From positions 310,001 through 374,000 of the forward strand of contig VDMD01000002.1 in assembly GCA_007026445.1 (NCBI GenBank): DNA of 64,000 nucleotides, given 5' to 3'. This stretch comes from Schizophyllum amplum. Lineage: Eukaryota; Basidiomycota; Agaricomycetes; Agaricales; Schizophyllaceae. Position 1 is the stretch's first letter, and each line of letters starts with the position of its first letter. The notes under the pieces are model-generated. The model was given only the letters and a program-made list of their open reading frames with translations. It was not told where the DNA came from and made no database searches. Shown here piece by piece: positions 55,016 to 64,000 of the stretch. The position numbers and the translations under genes were made by a program.

Positions 55016-56074
55016 GGATATGTTGACTGTAAGAGTGAATCTAAGACTTGCCAGCAGTGCATAGTCTCCGTAGCCATGAAAGCAGCCTATCCTTCTTTGA
55101 ATTCTACTTCCGTCCGCATCAAAACCAACTTGTAGGTCCATCTCACGTGCCGCGTGAAGAAAGTTGCGCACACTCGCACGGACCACCTGACGACGCACGG
55201 ACCATCCCTGGGAGGGAGTATATAAGGCAGCCTTCATCATCTGGATTCCCCAGAACATACTCAGCTAGGATCTTTTTATAGGTTCTAACCGAGTTTCGCA
55301 CATTTACTTGTGCCGCTTCTCTCAAATCCAGGCGATGACACTGCGCCCGCTCGTTCGACGGAGAACATGGTTCTGCAAGGAATCTCGAGGATGTTTGGCC
55401 AGTCTGACGGGATTTACTCTTCGGGGCGTCTCGGAAGCTGGTCAGCGAGTTGGGTGTCTGTCTGATGGATTCTCGTACTTCTACATCTGTACTTTGCAAT
55501 GCATTTGTCCCACTGCAATTTTTTGGAATCTTTGGAAGATTGGAATGAGTCACTGGAAAGTTCGTGTTTGAAAGACTGTCTGTTGCTCTACACGTTATCA
55601 CTCAAGTTGGTGTTTACTGAGGCGGTCCTCTGTTAGTGTATCGTTGTCTCATTGCAACTGTGCAAGGCTGAGTCTAAGGTGAGGAAGAACGAATGTCGGC
55701 CGTAACCTCGAGGACTTCAGATAAGTAATCCAGGACGAAAACAGCTGAGCGCGATGTACGTATGTCAGCAGCAAAAGATATGTTCACCGTTCATGCTACT
55801 CACATGACTGGTTGAATTCAAAGTTGGAGTCCACCCATTGGCATGAACCCCATAATAATGATGATCACCAGCTACTGACCAGCTATCGCCTGTTTCTCGA
55901 GTCCCATGGGCCATGCGCGTCAGCAGCGTTAGATACGTACGACCAGCGGACGACCTTATCGACCCCGCAAGCCCCGAGAAGCAGGTTGTCAGCTGATAGC
56001 AACAAGATGCAGCAAGGAGTCGTCCTTATCCTCAGCGGCGACCACATTCGCTATCCTCCTGCTCATCGAGGACG
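55016..56074. other. Intergenic region, no gene seen
   Basis: About 1.06 kb between the GST and Atg22-like genes; scattered short frames only. Confidence 0.4.
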
Positions 56075-58415
56075 ATGTCGAGGCTGCCCGCGCCCGAGAA
56101 CCCAAAGCCTGATGCGGCGATCACGTCTGTTGACGAGGCGGTACTGGACTCGAAGTCGGACGCCAGTCGGCCCATAGGTGTTCACTTTGTATCGACGATC
56201 TCGAAAGACGAACCAGTCGTAACGCGAAGGGAGCTCTGGAGCTACTATCGTGCGTGCAGCTCTTTCCTTTCGTGCAAGCTGATCTGACGCGCGCACGCCC
56301 TGCAGTCTACTACAACGGAGACAATGTAAACGCGCCTCTAGTACGCGCCTGGCGCATTGACTGATCGCGCGCAGGGTGTCGGACCGAATGGGTACTCTAT
56401 GACCCTCTTCCAGTCTTTGGCGTACGCGGCGGGGTACGATCCGGTCAATGTGCATCGATTTCCATATTGCACGCGTACTCATATGCTGATATTGCTGGGA
56501 TAAGGGTCCTGGGTCGAGCTGCAACGCCGACGATGCGTCAGGAAGGTGTGTCGTCCCCTGGGCTGGCGGGACGAAGTCAGTTTCGAGCGCTGTGCTTGTA
56601 GCCAACGGAGTCAGCTTCGCTGTGAGTTATGCTCCCAAATGGCTGTCCTACGCGTCACTGAGTACCCTTCTTCGTCGACTTCTTCATTTCTAGGTTATGA
56701 CCCTGATCTTCACCACCATCGGCTCCGCGGCGGACTATGGCACGTTCGGCCGCTGGCTACTGCTCGCCATCACTGTGGTTTGCTGGGCTGCGCAGTACGC
56801 AAGCATGAGTCTGACTGGTATGTGCTCACCTTTCTGCGTTTTATTCCAGAGTTCCCTGACATGTCATGTAGAGCCCTCTCGCTGGGGCATCGCGATGTTC
56901 CTATACATGCTCGGCTTCATCAGCTACGGTGCCACCCTTGTCTTTTACGCGGCCCTCTTCCCGCGCCTCGCGCGCAACACCGCACATGCGCGAGAGCTGA
57001 GGGAGAAGTACGACGCGGGTGAGATTTCGCAGGAGCAGTACGAGCAGGAGGAGAGCCTGGAGAAGAATCGCATCAGTAATATTTCGGTGAGCTCAGCGTG
57101 TCTCGAGAAAGGGGAGATTACGCTGACGCGCTATACAGACGGTCAGCTCGACTCTCACTGCCGTCCAGAGGCAGGGAAACTCACGCCAACAGATCAGACG
57201 CATAGCAACATCGGCTATATTGTGACCCTGTGTCTGAACTTGTCGCTCCTGCTTCCCCTAGCCAGCGATGCGAAGGTCAACAACTATGTCATCGTGTTGT
57301 GCGTACTTCGCCCTTTTGTGATTCGCTCCTATATCTCATCCTTCGCTAGCACGAACTCCTACTGGGTCCTCACGGGCATTTGGTGGTGTATGCAGTTCGC
57401 TGCGCGTCCTTCGGGCAATGTCGCTCATGCGTCATATAGTTATCTACCAACAGCCCCGTCCTGGACCACCTCTTCCTAAGGGCGAACACTACTTTACCGT
57501 TGGCTGGAAGCAGGTGCGTGTGTTTACCCACCGGCTTTCCAAGTCTTCCTGATTCACACCTCGCAGATCTGGCACGCGCTCAAACAGTACCGCAAGCTCC
57601 CTTATACGTTCATCTACCTGTTCGCTTTCTTCCTGCTCGCCGACGTGCGTTACTGTCTCTTCTCCCTACTTCCTTCCTGTCCCGGCTGATAGTCCCATTC
57701 TAGGGTCTGAACACCACGGGCACGCTCGTGTCGATCTGCCAGAACGACAAGTTCGAGTTCAGCTTTTTGTACAACACCTACCTCGGACTATCGCAGGCGA
57801 TCACGTCGACGGCGGCGACGCTCGGGTTCTGGTATATTCAGAAGTACTGGAAGATCAGCACGAAGAAGATGGTGCGTGCTCCACGCGCAAGATGTTCAAT
57901 GTCCTGTCTAACTTCGCACAGTTCGTAGTCACGAACGTGGTTACGATGCTCATCCCGCTGTGGGGTATGATAGGTATGGCTAGCTACATGCAGTCGCCGG
58001 TTCGCCGCTAACCCATCGCGCAGGCATCTGGACCGACAAGCTCGGCTTCCACAACGTCTGGGAATTCTGGGCCTACAACGTCCTCTTCGGCCTCTTCCAG
58101 GCGCCCTACTACGCCTTCAGCCAGACCATGATGGCCGAGCTGACCCCGCCCGGCTTCGACAACATGTTCTTCGGGCTGTTCGGGCTAAGTAACCGCGCGT
58201 CGTCGATGATTGGGCCCAATGTCATTCAGGCGATTATCGATAAATCGGGGAGCAACTGGGACGGGTTTCCGTTCTTGTTTGCGCTGTGCGTGTGTGCGAG
58301 TGCGGTGATCTGGTTTGCGGTGGATGTGGAGAAGGGCCGAAGGGATGCGGTGGCGTGGGCGGAGGGCGTGAGGATAGAGCAGGCAGCGGAGGGGGAGACC
58401 TCGAAGGAGTTGTAG
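56075..58415 (+). CDS. Atg22-like vacuolar effluxer (MFS), 540 aa
   Basis: Vacuolar membrane transporter family; in yeast Atg22 exports amino acids after autophagic breakdown. Thirteen exons: 56075-56249, 56306-56325, 56375-56443, 56505-56621, 56694-56817, 56872-57086, 57198-57298, 57350-57387, 57440-57513, 57567-57644, 57704-57871, 57922-57973, 58024-58415. Family blocks are RRELWSYYLYYNGDNGVGPNGYSMTLFQSLAYAAG, SVSSAVLVANGVSFAVMTLIFTTIGSAADYG, PSRWGIAMFLYMLGFISYG, PGPPLPKGEHYF, KLPYTFIYLFAFFLLADGLNTTGTLV, and APYYAFSQTMMAELTPPGFDNMFFGLFGLSNRASSMIGP. About a dozen membrane spans. The 111-nt intron after exon 6 is unusually long for this window; its end was chosen to restore the HSNIGYIVT sequence. 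Confidence 0.88.
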
Positions 58416-58463
58416 ACGGCGTATGGTCATCTGTACCATGTGTATATGCACGACGGGGTTTAT

Positions 58464-59184
58464 TCACGATTGTTCAATTCTGGAGAACGTCTTGCATGAC
58501 TTGAAGACCAAGTAGATGAAGGTGAGGAGGATGACTGAGGATGTTCCGAGTTCGACGATGGGTGAGTGGGCCGCTTGTCCTACGGGCAGGCGTACGATTT
58601 CACCCTCACGCGCGTTCGCGGCTTGCAGAGGAACTATGGTCGAGTTGGTAAGGTCGGCAATGAGAGACTGAGGGTCAGCGACAGCGCCACGCTGAGCATC
58701 TGCAATACTATGTTGAGCATGCGGGACGGAAAGGAGAGCGCAACAACGCACATTTCGACTCCGGACAAGCCATGAATGCCTCCGGGTGCCGTATGAAGAT
58801 CTCCTCGTGAGTTGTGGACGCATCCGCAGGCAGTACACCCCCATAGCGCAAGTGCAAGGGCACATCCACCTCAACTTCGCCCTTGCGCTTCTCCTCCTCG
58901 TTCAGAGAGACACTGACGAGCAACTCGGATTCCTCCAGCGAGTTCAGCGCGAAGACGGGCAGCTCCAGGTTGGCTGAGCCGCGGTAGGTAAATTGAAGTC
59001 GTGGAGCATAATTTTGCAGTTCGTATCGGTCGGCGAATATGTGTGGTGGAAGGACAAAATGGAGTTGGAGGGTGCAGTCTTCGCGGAGGGACGCGTCCGG
59101 GACGTGAATGCGAGTCTTGGAGGTTGGGTGATAGCCGTGATTAGGGAAGAGGGCAGATTCGTATGTTCCAATACGCGCGTCCAT
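58464..59184 (-). CDS. PIG-X / Pbn1-type GPI mannosyltransferase 1 subunit, 222 aa
   Basis: ER membrane protein that stabilises PIG-M, the enzyme adding the first mannose to GPI precursors. Two exons: 59184-58752 and 58699-58464. Signature strands are LHFVLPPHIFADRYEL, ANLELPVFAL, LLVSVSL, VDVPLHLRYG, and HEEIFIRHPEAFMACPESK. Then comes a lumenal tail with VRLPVGQAAHSPIVELGTSS, and a single C-terminal membrane span (VILLTFIYLVF) with a short basic cytosolic end, as in the family. No N-terminal signal peptide is visible with this start, so an upstream exon could be missing. Tail-to-tail with the Atg22-like gene (48 bp apart) and head-to-head with HAM1. Confidence 0.85.
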
Positions 59185-59463
59185 GGCTTTTTGTTTTTGC
59201 TATGAAAGTCAACTTCATGGACGAAAACAAGTCGCGAGACGCAGGACGGCGGCACGACCGGTCCGGTCAGGGTCCGGTAAACGATCTGCCGCATTAGGGC
59301 AGCCTTTGTTCTTCCATTGTACTTTTCTCGTCGTCAGGAATAGTCATCTAGACAAATCGACGTCGCCTGACTCAGTCTAACTTCCTCCTTCTACCTTCAA
59401 GAGCACCTTGTCTCTGTCCGCGCTCTGCTCTACCACTCCAGATCTTCTCCGCCTTAACTGACC
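59185..59463. promoter_or_regulatory. Bidirectional promoter region of PIG-X and HAM1
   Basis: 279 bp between the two start codons; pyrimidine-rich on the HAM1 side, no clear TATA box. Confidence 0.4.
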
Positions 59464-60298
59464 ATGTCAAAGCCCTTGAGTACGGTCCCCTCGGAACCAC
59501 CACCACTTTGATCTTCTCACGCAGTATCTGCAGCCTTTGTGACCGGAAATGCGAACAAGCTAAAGGAAGTACAAGCAATATTGTCCGCAGGCCCGCAGCC
59601 CCTGGAGATCATCTCCCAAAGCGTAGACAGTGAGCACCTTATATCGCTCATGCGCTCTCCCTCTCAGGTGTCTCCTCTCCTCTCCCTCAGTCCCAGAGCT
59701 TCAGGGAACGACACAGGAAGTCGCTATTGACAAATGCAAGCGCGCAGCTGAGGCGGTAAGCACTTACTTCCCCTTCTCCTTCTTTCCTTACCCAAATTCG
59801 ATAGCTAGGCGGCCCCTGCATCACGGAGGACACCGCGCTATGCTTCGAGGCCATGAACGGCCTCCCAGGACCGTACATCAAGCACTTCCTCGCCTCACTG
59901 GGTCCCGCGGGGCTGAATACAATGCTGGAAGGGTTCCCGACCAAGGCTGCTTGGGCGCTTTGCACGTTCGCGTACTGCGCCGGCCCCGGTGAGTACTAGG
60001 TAATTGGTTTTTTGGTACCCGATGCTGAACTATCACCAGGCTCCGAGCCCATCTTATTCGAGGGGCGCACGAACGGTAAAGTCGTTTCAGCCCGGGGGCC
60101 TACTACGTTTGGCTGGGACTGTTGCTTCGAGCCGGATGGCTATGACTTGACGTGAGCGGTTGTTGATTCTTCGCCGCTGAAAATCATAACTGAAGAAACG
60201 ATAGATACGCGGAGATGCCCAAAGACGAGAAAAACAAGATCTCGCACCGGTATAGGGCGCTTGAAAAGCTGCGCGCATTTTTACAAAACCAAGAGTAG
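59464..60298 (+). CDS. HAM1: Inosine triphosphate pyrophosphatase (ITPase), 191 aa
   Basis: Hydrolyses ITP, dITP and XTP to the monophosphate and pyrophosphate, keeping deaminated purines out of nucleic acids; cytosolic. Six exons: 59464-59479, 59525-59629, 59691-59755, 59805-59988, 60040-60151, 60205-60298. The substrate motif [12 protein letters not shown] is near the N-terminus, followed by [45 protein letters not shown], and [34 protein letters not shown]. Length is normal for the family. The first exon is only 16 nt (MSKPL). Confidence 0.95.
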
Positions 60299-60470
60299 GG
60301 TATGACACATGTACCGTGAAATGGTGACAGGTCTTCACCACTAAGTACTAGATCGTTATTCAGTCAAATGTTCCATTAAACCGGACATCATTATACACCC
60401 TTGTGAGAAACTTGTAGCTATACAGACATGATCCTTGATGATTACAGTGAGAAATCGCCGTGCTGGCGAA

Positions 60471-61120
60471 CTACTGGCTCCAAATCTGGTTCTTGTTGCC
60501 GTCCGTGCAGGTCCAGACCTGCAGCGAGTTCCCGGGTGTCTTGTCGCCGCTGGGGAGATCGACGCAAAGACCTGGAAGATGAACGGCTCATGCCAAGGAC
60601 CCCGTGCGAGGCGATGAGGGTGCTCACCGTGATTCTCGACCGCAAGGCGTAGGTCGTTCGTGTAGTAGAACGTCTGAGCGATTTGGCCGGGGATGCACGC
60701 CTCAAGGTAAAGGCGCGATCCGTCCTTGACTGTTGCCCAAGTCAGTCTGAGAACGACACGGAAGGACAAGTAGACCTACGGCCGCCAGCGGTGATGCACG
60801 AGTTGGCGTCGGTGAGCTTGACGGTCGTCTCCCCGTAGGCCATGACCCACGTCTGTGGGCGGTCCCCGTCGCACTTCTCGCTATATGCCCAGGAGAGCGT
60901 CAGAGGACCGAAGATGGCGAGTGAATGCGCGTGCGTACATTGTGATGAGGGCGCCGGGATCGCCTACGACGACGCTCGTTGCCGCAGACAGGCAGCGCGT
61001 CACATCGCCGTTGGGATGGAGGTGATAGCCTCCGGCGGTCTGACGAGCGACGAAGCCGGTGAAAGGCGCCGCGAGCGCGGGAGCGAGGGCGACCAAGAGG
61101 ATAGCAAGGGAGAAGAACAT
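60471..61120 (-). CDS. Secreted ricin-B-type (beta-trefoil) lectin, 161 aa
   Basis: Carbohydrate-binding protein; targets are usually galactosides, but none can be assigned here. Four exons: 61120-60939, 60880-60780, 60729-60628, 60571-60471. A signal peptide (MFFSLAILLVALAPALA) is followed by YHLHPNGDVTRCLSAATSVV and three trefoil-like units, each closing on a QxW-type motif: QTWVM, QTFYY (Trp replaced by Phe) and QIWSQ at the very end. Cys residues sit at unit starts (RCL, SCI, LCV). Length fits a single trefoil of about 145 residues. No catalytic chain is attached, so it is a stand-alone lectin. TATA box (GTATAAAGA, minus strand) at about 61187-61195. Confidence 0.88.
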
Positions 61121-61186
61121 GTTTGTGTGTGTACGCGATGTTAGGGACTGAAGAAAGTTCCTGCTATAACATGGCCGACGACTGCG

Positions 61187-61195
61187 TCTTTATAC
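61187..61195 (-). promoter_or_regulatory. TATA box of the lectin gene
   Basis: GTATAAAGA on the minus strand, about 70 nt upstream of the ATG at 61120. Confidence 0.5.
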
Positions 61196-62003
61196 GTCCA
61201 TTGAGAGGCACGACTTGCGGGATGATGCCTGAGAGCCTTGTACATAGAGCGCTGGAGCGACAGCGTTCGTGATCTAGAGGCGGTCAGGTCGAGCCGGGGT
61301 GACCCTGCCAGACTGAGCAGCACGGCAAGAAGTGAATAGAGCAGGCGAGCCGGGATGGTAGGGCGTACACGTACATGTCGACTTCGAAGGGCCGCGGCAA
61401 GAGCTCAATGTCGACGACACGGGCATGATTCCCATAAATCGTTTGCGTGCCCATTCATTGGGAACATGATATCAGGAACATGACACAGTCTGGGCAGAAG
61501 AAATGTCGATAAAGTTGGTTTATGAATTATCGAGGCTCTGCTGCCCTCCTCGCAGTGTGAGGGTAGTATAGAGTTTTGGGGGTTCAACATATTCGCGATG
61601 AAGACGGAACACACCTAGACACGGTCCATAAGGCTGTGGGCAGGTCACAAACGAAGCGACCTGGAATGGGACCTTTTGAAGGCCAGGTCCGACATATATT
61701 AGAGCCCATCACTTCACGAGTACTTGACATGCCGTTAGCCTGCTCGAAGCGGAGAACGAGTTAGGAAGCCCAATCTACAGACAAGCGCAGCAGTCTGAGG
61801 CAAAGTTCAAGGTCGGTAAAAGCGCCTGAGGTCCTCTGACAGAGCAGCAAAGAGGGATGCGATGGTGGAAGTTCAGAACGAGTTCGATTCGGAAGTTGCC
61901 ATTCGTGATTGCAATTGTTTGTCCAGTGTCACTGTGACGCGTGGGCCACGGGCGCCTCCCGAAGGCCTTTGCCGCCATCTCCAGCTTTCCACTTACCACC
62001 ACC
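61196..62003. other. Divergent intergenic region
   Basis: About 800 bp between the lectin and cullin-1 genes; no gene or clear repeat. Confidence 0.4.
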
Positions 62004-64000
62004 ATGTCCGGCGCCGCGACCCCAGACACATCTTTTGGCAAGGTCCCCAGCCGGACAGCCGACCTGAACGAGACATGGGACTTCCTTCACCGTGGTGTCG
62101 AGCATATCATGCTCCACCTCGAGAAGGGGCTCTCCTTCTCGCATTACACGAACCTTTACACGACGGTGTACAACTACTGCACGTCTACGAAGATGCAGGG
62201 AAAGCTGGAGGGAAATAGATGTGCGTGATTGCACGCGCGCTTTGTTCTGTGGTCTTACTGATCCTCCTCGTTCAGCGGGCGCTAACCTCGTGGGCGCGGA
62301 TTTGTACCAGAAGCTGACCGTGTATCTGCAAGAGCACTTCAAGCCCTTGCTGCTGGTATGCTCACTCGCGATCTGTTCTCATGCGGTCCTTTGACATGCT
62401 CGCCAGAAATTCGACACGCTGCAGGATGAGGAGCTCTTGCGATACTACGCACAAGAGTGGGATCGCTACACTACCGGCGCAAACTACCTCAACCGCCTGT
62501 TCACATACCTGAACCGATACTGGGTCAAGCGCGAACGCGACGAGGGGAAAAAGACGGTGTATCAGGTCTACACAGTGCGTCGAGAACAATGGCACGCGAC
62601 GCCTCATTGCTCATATCATCCTCAGCTTGCCCTCGCACAGTGGAAGTCCGGCGTGTTCATGCACATCCAGGGGCATGACACTAAGCTCGCTGGTGCTCTC
62701 CTGCGCATGATCGAGCGTCAGCGTAACGGCGACGTCGTGGATCAGGGCCTGATCAAGAAGGTCGTCGATTCTTTCGTCTCTCTCGGCCTCGACAACTCCG
62801 ATCCGAACAAGGAGTGCCTCGACGTCTACAAGGAGCACTTCGAGATCCCCTTCCTCGACGCGACGGACAAATACTACCGCCAGGAGTCCGAGGCCTTCCT
62901 CGCGCAGAACTCCGTCTCCGACTACCTCAAGAAGGCCGAGGACCGCTTGAAGGAGGAGGAGGACCGCGTCGAGCGCTACTTGCACACCAAGACCCGCAAG
63001 GACCTCATCAGCCGCTGCGAGAATGTGCTCATCCGCGAACACCTCGAGCTCATGCAGGACAGTTTCCAGCGGTTGCTCGACTACGACCAAGATGAGGATC
63101 TGCAGCGCATGTACGCGCTTCTTGCTCGCATACCAGACGGTCTCGAGCCCTTGCGCAAGCGCTTCGAGAGCCACGTCAAGCAAGCTGGTCTCTCTGCTGT
63201 CTCCAAGCTCTCCGGCGAGGGCGCGGGCGCAAATGCCGATAGCTTGGATCCGAAGGCCTACGTCGACGCTTTGCTTGAGGTGCATCGGAAGAACTCTGAG
63301 ACTGTTCAGAGGAGTTTCAAGGGCGAGGCTGGGTTTGCCGCGAGCTTGGACAAGGCATGCAGAGAGTTCGTCAACCGTAATGCGGCGACGGGAACATCGT
63401 CGACCAAGTCGCCCGAGCTGATCGCCAAGCACGCCGACATGTTGTTGCGCAAGAACAACAAGATGGCAGAGGAGGACGACTTGGAGGGCGCGTTGAATCG
63501 TGTGGTGCGTACGTCCGGCTGTCTTCATATCATTCCGTCTAACGCTCGTGTAGATGATTCTGTTCAAGTACTTGGAGGACAAGGACGTTTTCCAGACGTT
63601 CTACACGACCAAGCTCTCGAAGCGTCTCATTCACGGTGTATCGGCGTCTGACGAGGCAGAAGCAAGCATGATTTCGAAACTGAAGGAGGCCTGTGGCTTC
63701 GAGTACACCAACAAGCTCCAGCGCATGTTCACCGGTGCGTATATCAGCCTGTCTTACCTACGTTATCTCATTCTCTCTCAGACATGTCCTTGTCGAAGGA
63801 CCTGACGGACAACTTCAAGGAGCGCATGCAACAGACGCACGACGACATGGACATCAACTTCAGCATCATGGTTCTCGGCACCAACTTCTGGCCCCTCAAC
63901 CCGCCCACGCACGACTTCCTCATCCCCACCGAGATCGCGCCCACGTACGACCGCTTCCAGAAGTACTACCAGTCGAAGCACTCGGGCCGCAAACTCACCT
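62004..64000 (+). CDS. CUL1: Cullin-1 (SCF scaffold), 5' part, 581 aa visible
   Basis: Scaffold of SCF ubiquitin ligases: the N-terminal cullin repeats hold Skp1/F-box receptors and the C-terminus holds Rbx1. Exons: 62004-62220, 62276-62355, 62407-62574, 62626-63504, 63554-63734, 63782 to the window edge. Recognisable blocks are the [13 protein letters not shown] start, [76 protein letters not shown], and further on [54 protein letters not shown]. The cullin homology domain has begun where the window ends; the winged helix and neddylation site are off the edge. Confidence 0.95.

Noticed and set aside
56818..57197. Frame retained through the 111-nt intron of the Atg22-like gene
   Set aside because: It would add a stretch unlike the family between NRISNIS and HSNIGYIVT; splicing to 57198 restores the usual sequence.
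62611..63582. 323-codon minus-strand frame
   Set aside because: Antisense of the long cullin-1 exon; no motif of its own.

Overview
This window is nuclear DNA of a filamentous basidiomycete, most likely an Agaricomycete (mushroom or polypore type). The evidence is gene-dense DNA with many GT-AG introns of about 45-60 nt, some exons of only 4-16 nt, short intergenic gaps, spliced tRNAs, and fungal families such as a Zn2Cys6 regulator, DUF3602, DUF6593, a ricin-B lectin and a membrane-anchored multicopper oxidase. All gene models below were built by joining exons by eye; intron positions were checked for reading-frame continuity, not against transcripts.

Layout. 1-13.2 kb: end of an unknown zinc-finger-like gene, a 930-aa Zn2Cys6 transcription factor, a gene-poor stretch with a perfect 23-bp hairpin, a diverged glycolipid-transfer-protein gene and UTP14. 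13.2-20.7 kb: a pair of inverted repeats with palindromic cores, then a TPR-like protein, a DUF3602 repeat protein, an F-box-like protein and a DUF6593 protein. 20.7-26 kb: no convincing gene except tRNA-Pro; most of it is a diverged 1.8-kb tandem duplication containing four intron-like modules. 26-31.2 kb: a LARP7-like La/xRRM protein, an NAD(P)-binding protein and a disordered protein. 31.2-42.9 kb: duplicated genes, namely two five-exon hot-dog thioesterases flanking an opposite-strand gene, and a multicopper oxidase divergent from two tandem acid phosphatases of which only the second has a GPI signal. 43-53.4 kb: an unknown protein, the U5 snRNP 40K WD40 protein, an unknown 523-aa protein, tRNA-Leu, an alpha/beta hydrolase and a Cys-rich AT-hook protein. 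53.8-64 kb: a GST gene broken by one in-frame stop, an Atg22-like transporter, PIG-X, the ITP pyrophosphatase HAM1, a secreted ricin-B lectin and the first part of cullin-1.

Most identified genes are housekeeping functions that do not form one pathway: ribosome assembly (UTP14), splicing (U5-40K), small-RNA or telomerase RNA maturation (LARP7-like), GPI anchoring (PIG-X), ubiquitination (cullin-1, F-box), nucleotide-pool cleaning (HAM1) and vacuolar amino-acid efflux (Atg22-like). Surface or secreted functions cluster at 36-43 kb (oxidase and phosphatases) and at 60.5-61.1 kb (lectin). The least explained parts are the 21.4-25.7 kb repeat block, the 13.7-14.9 kb inverted-repeat pair and the 7.8 kb hairpin.
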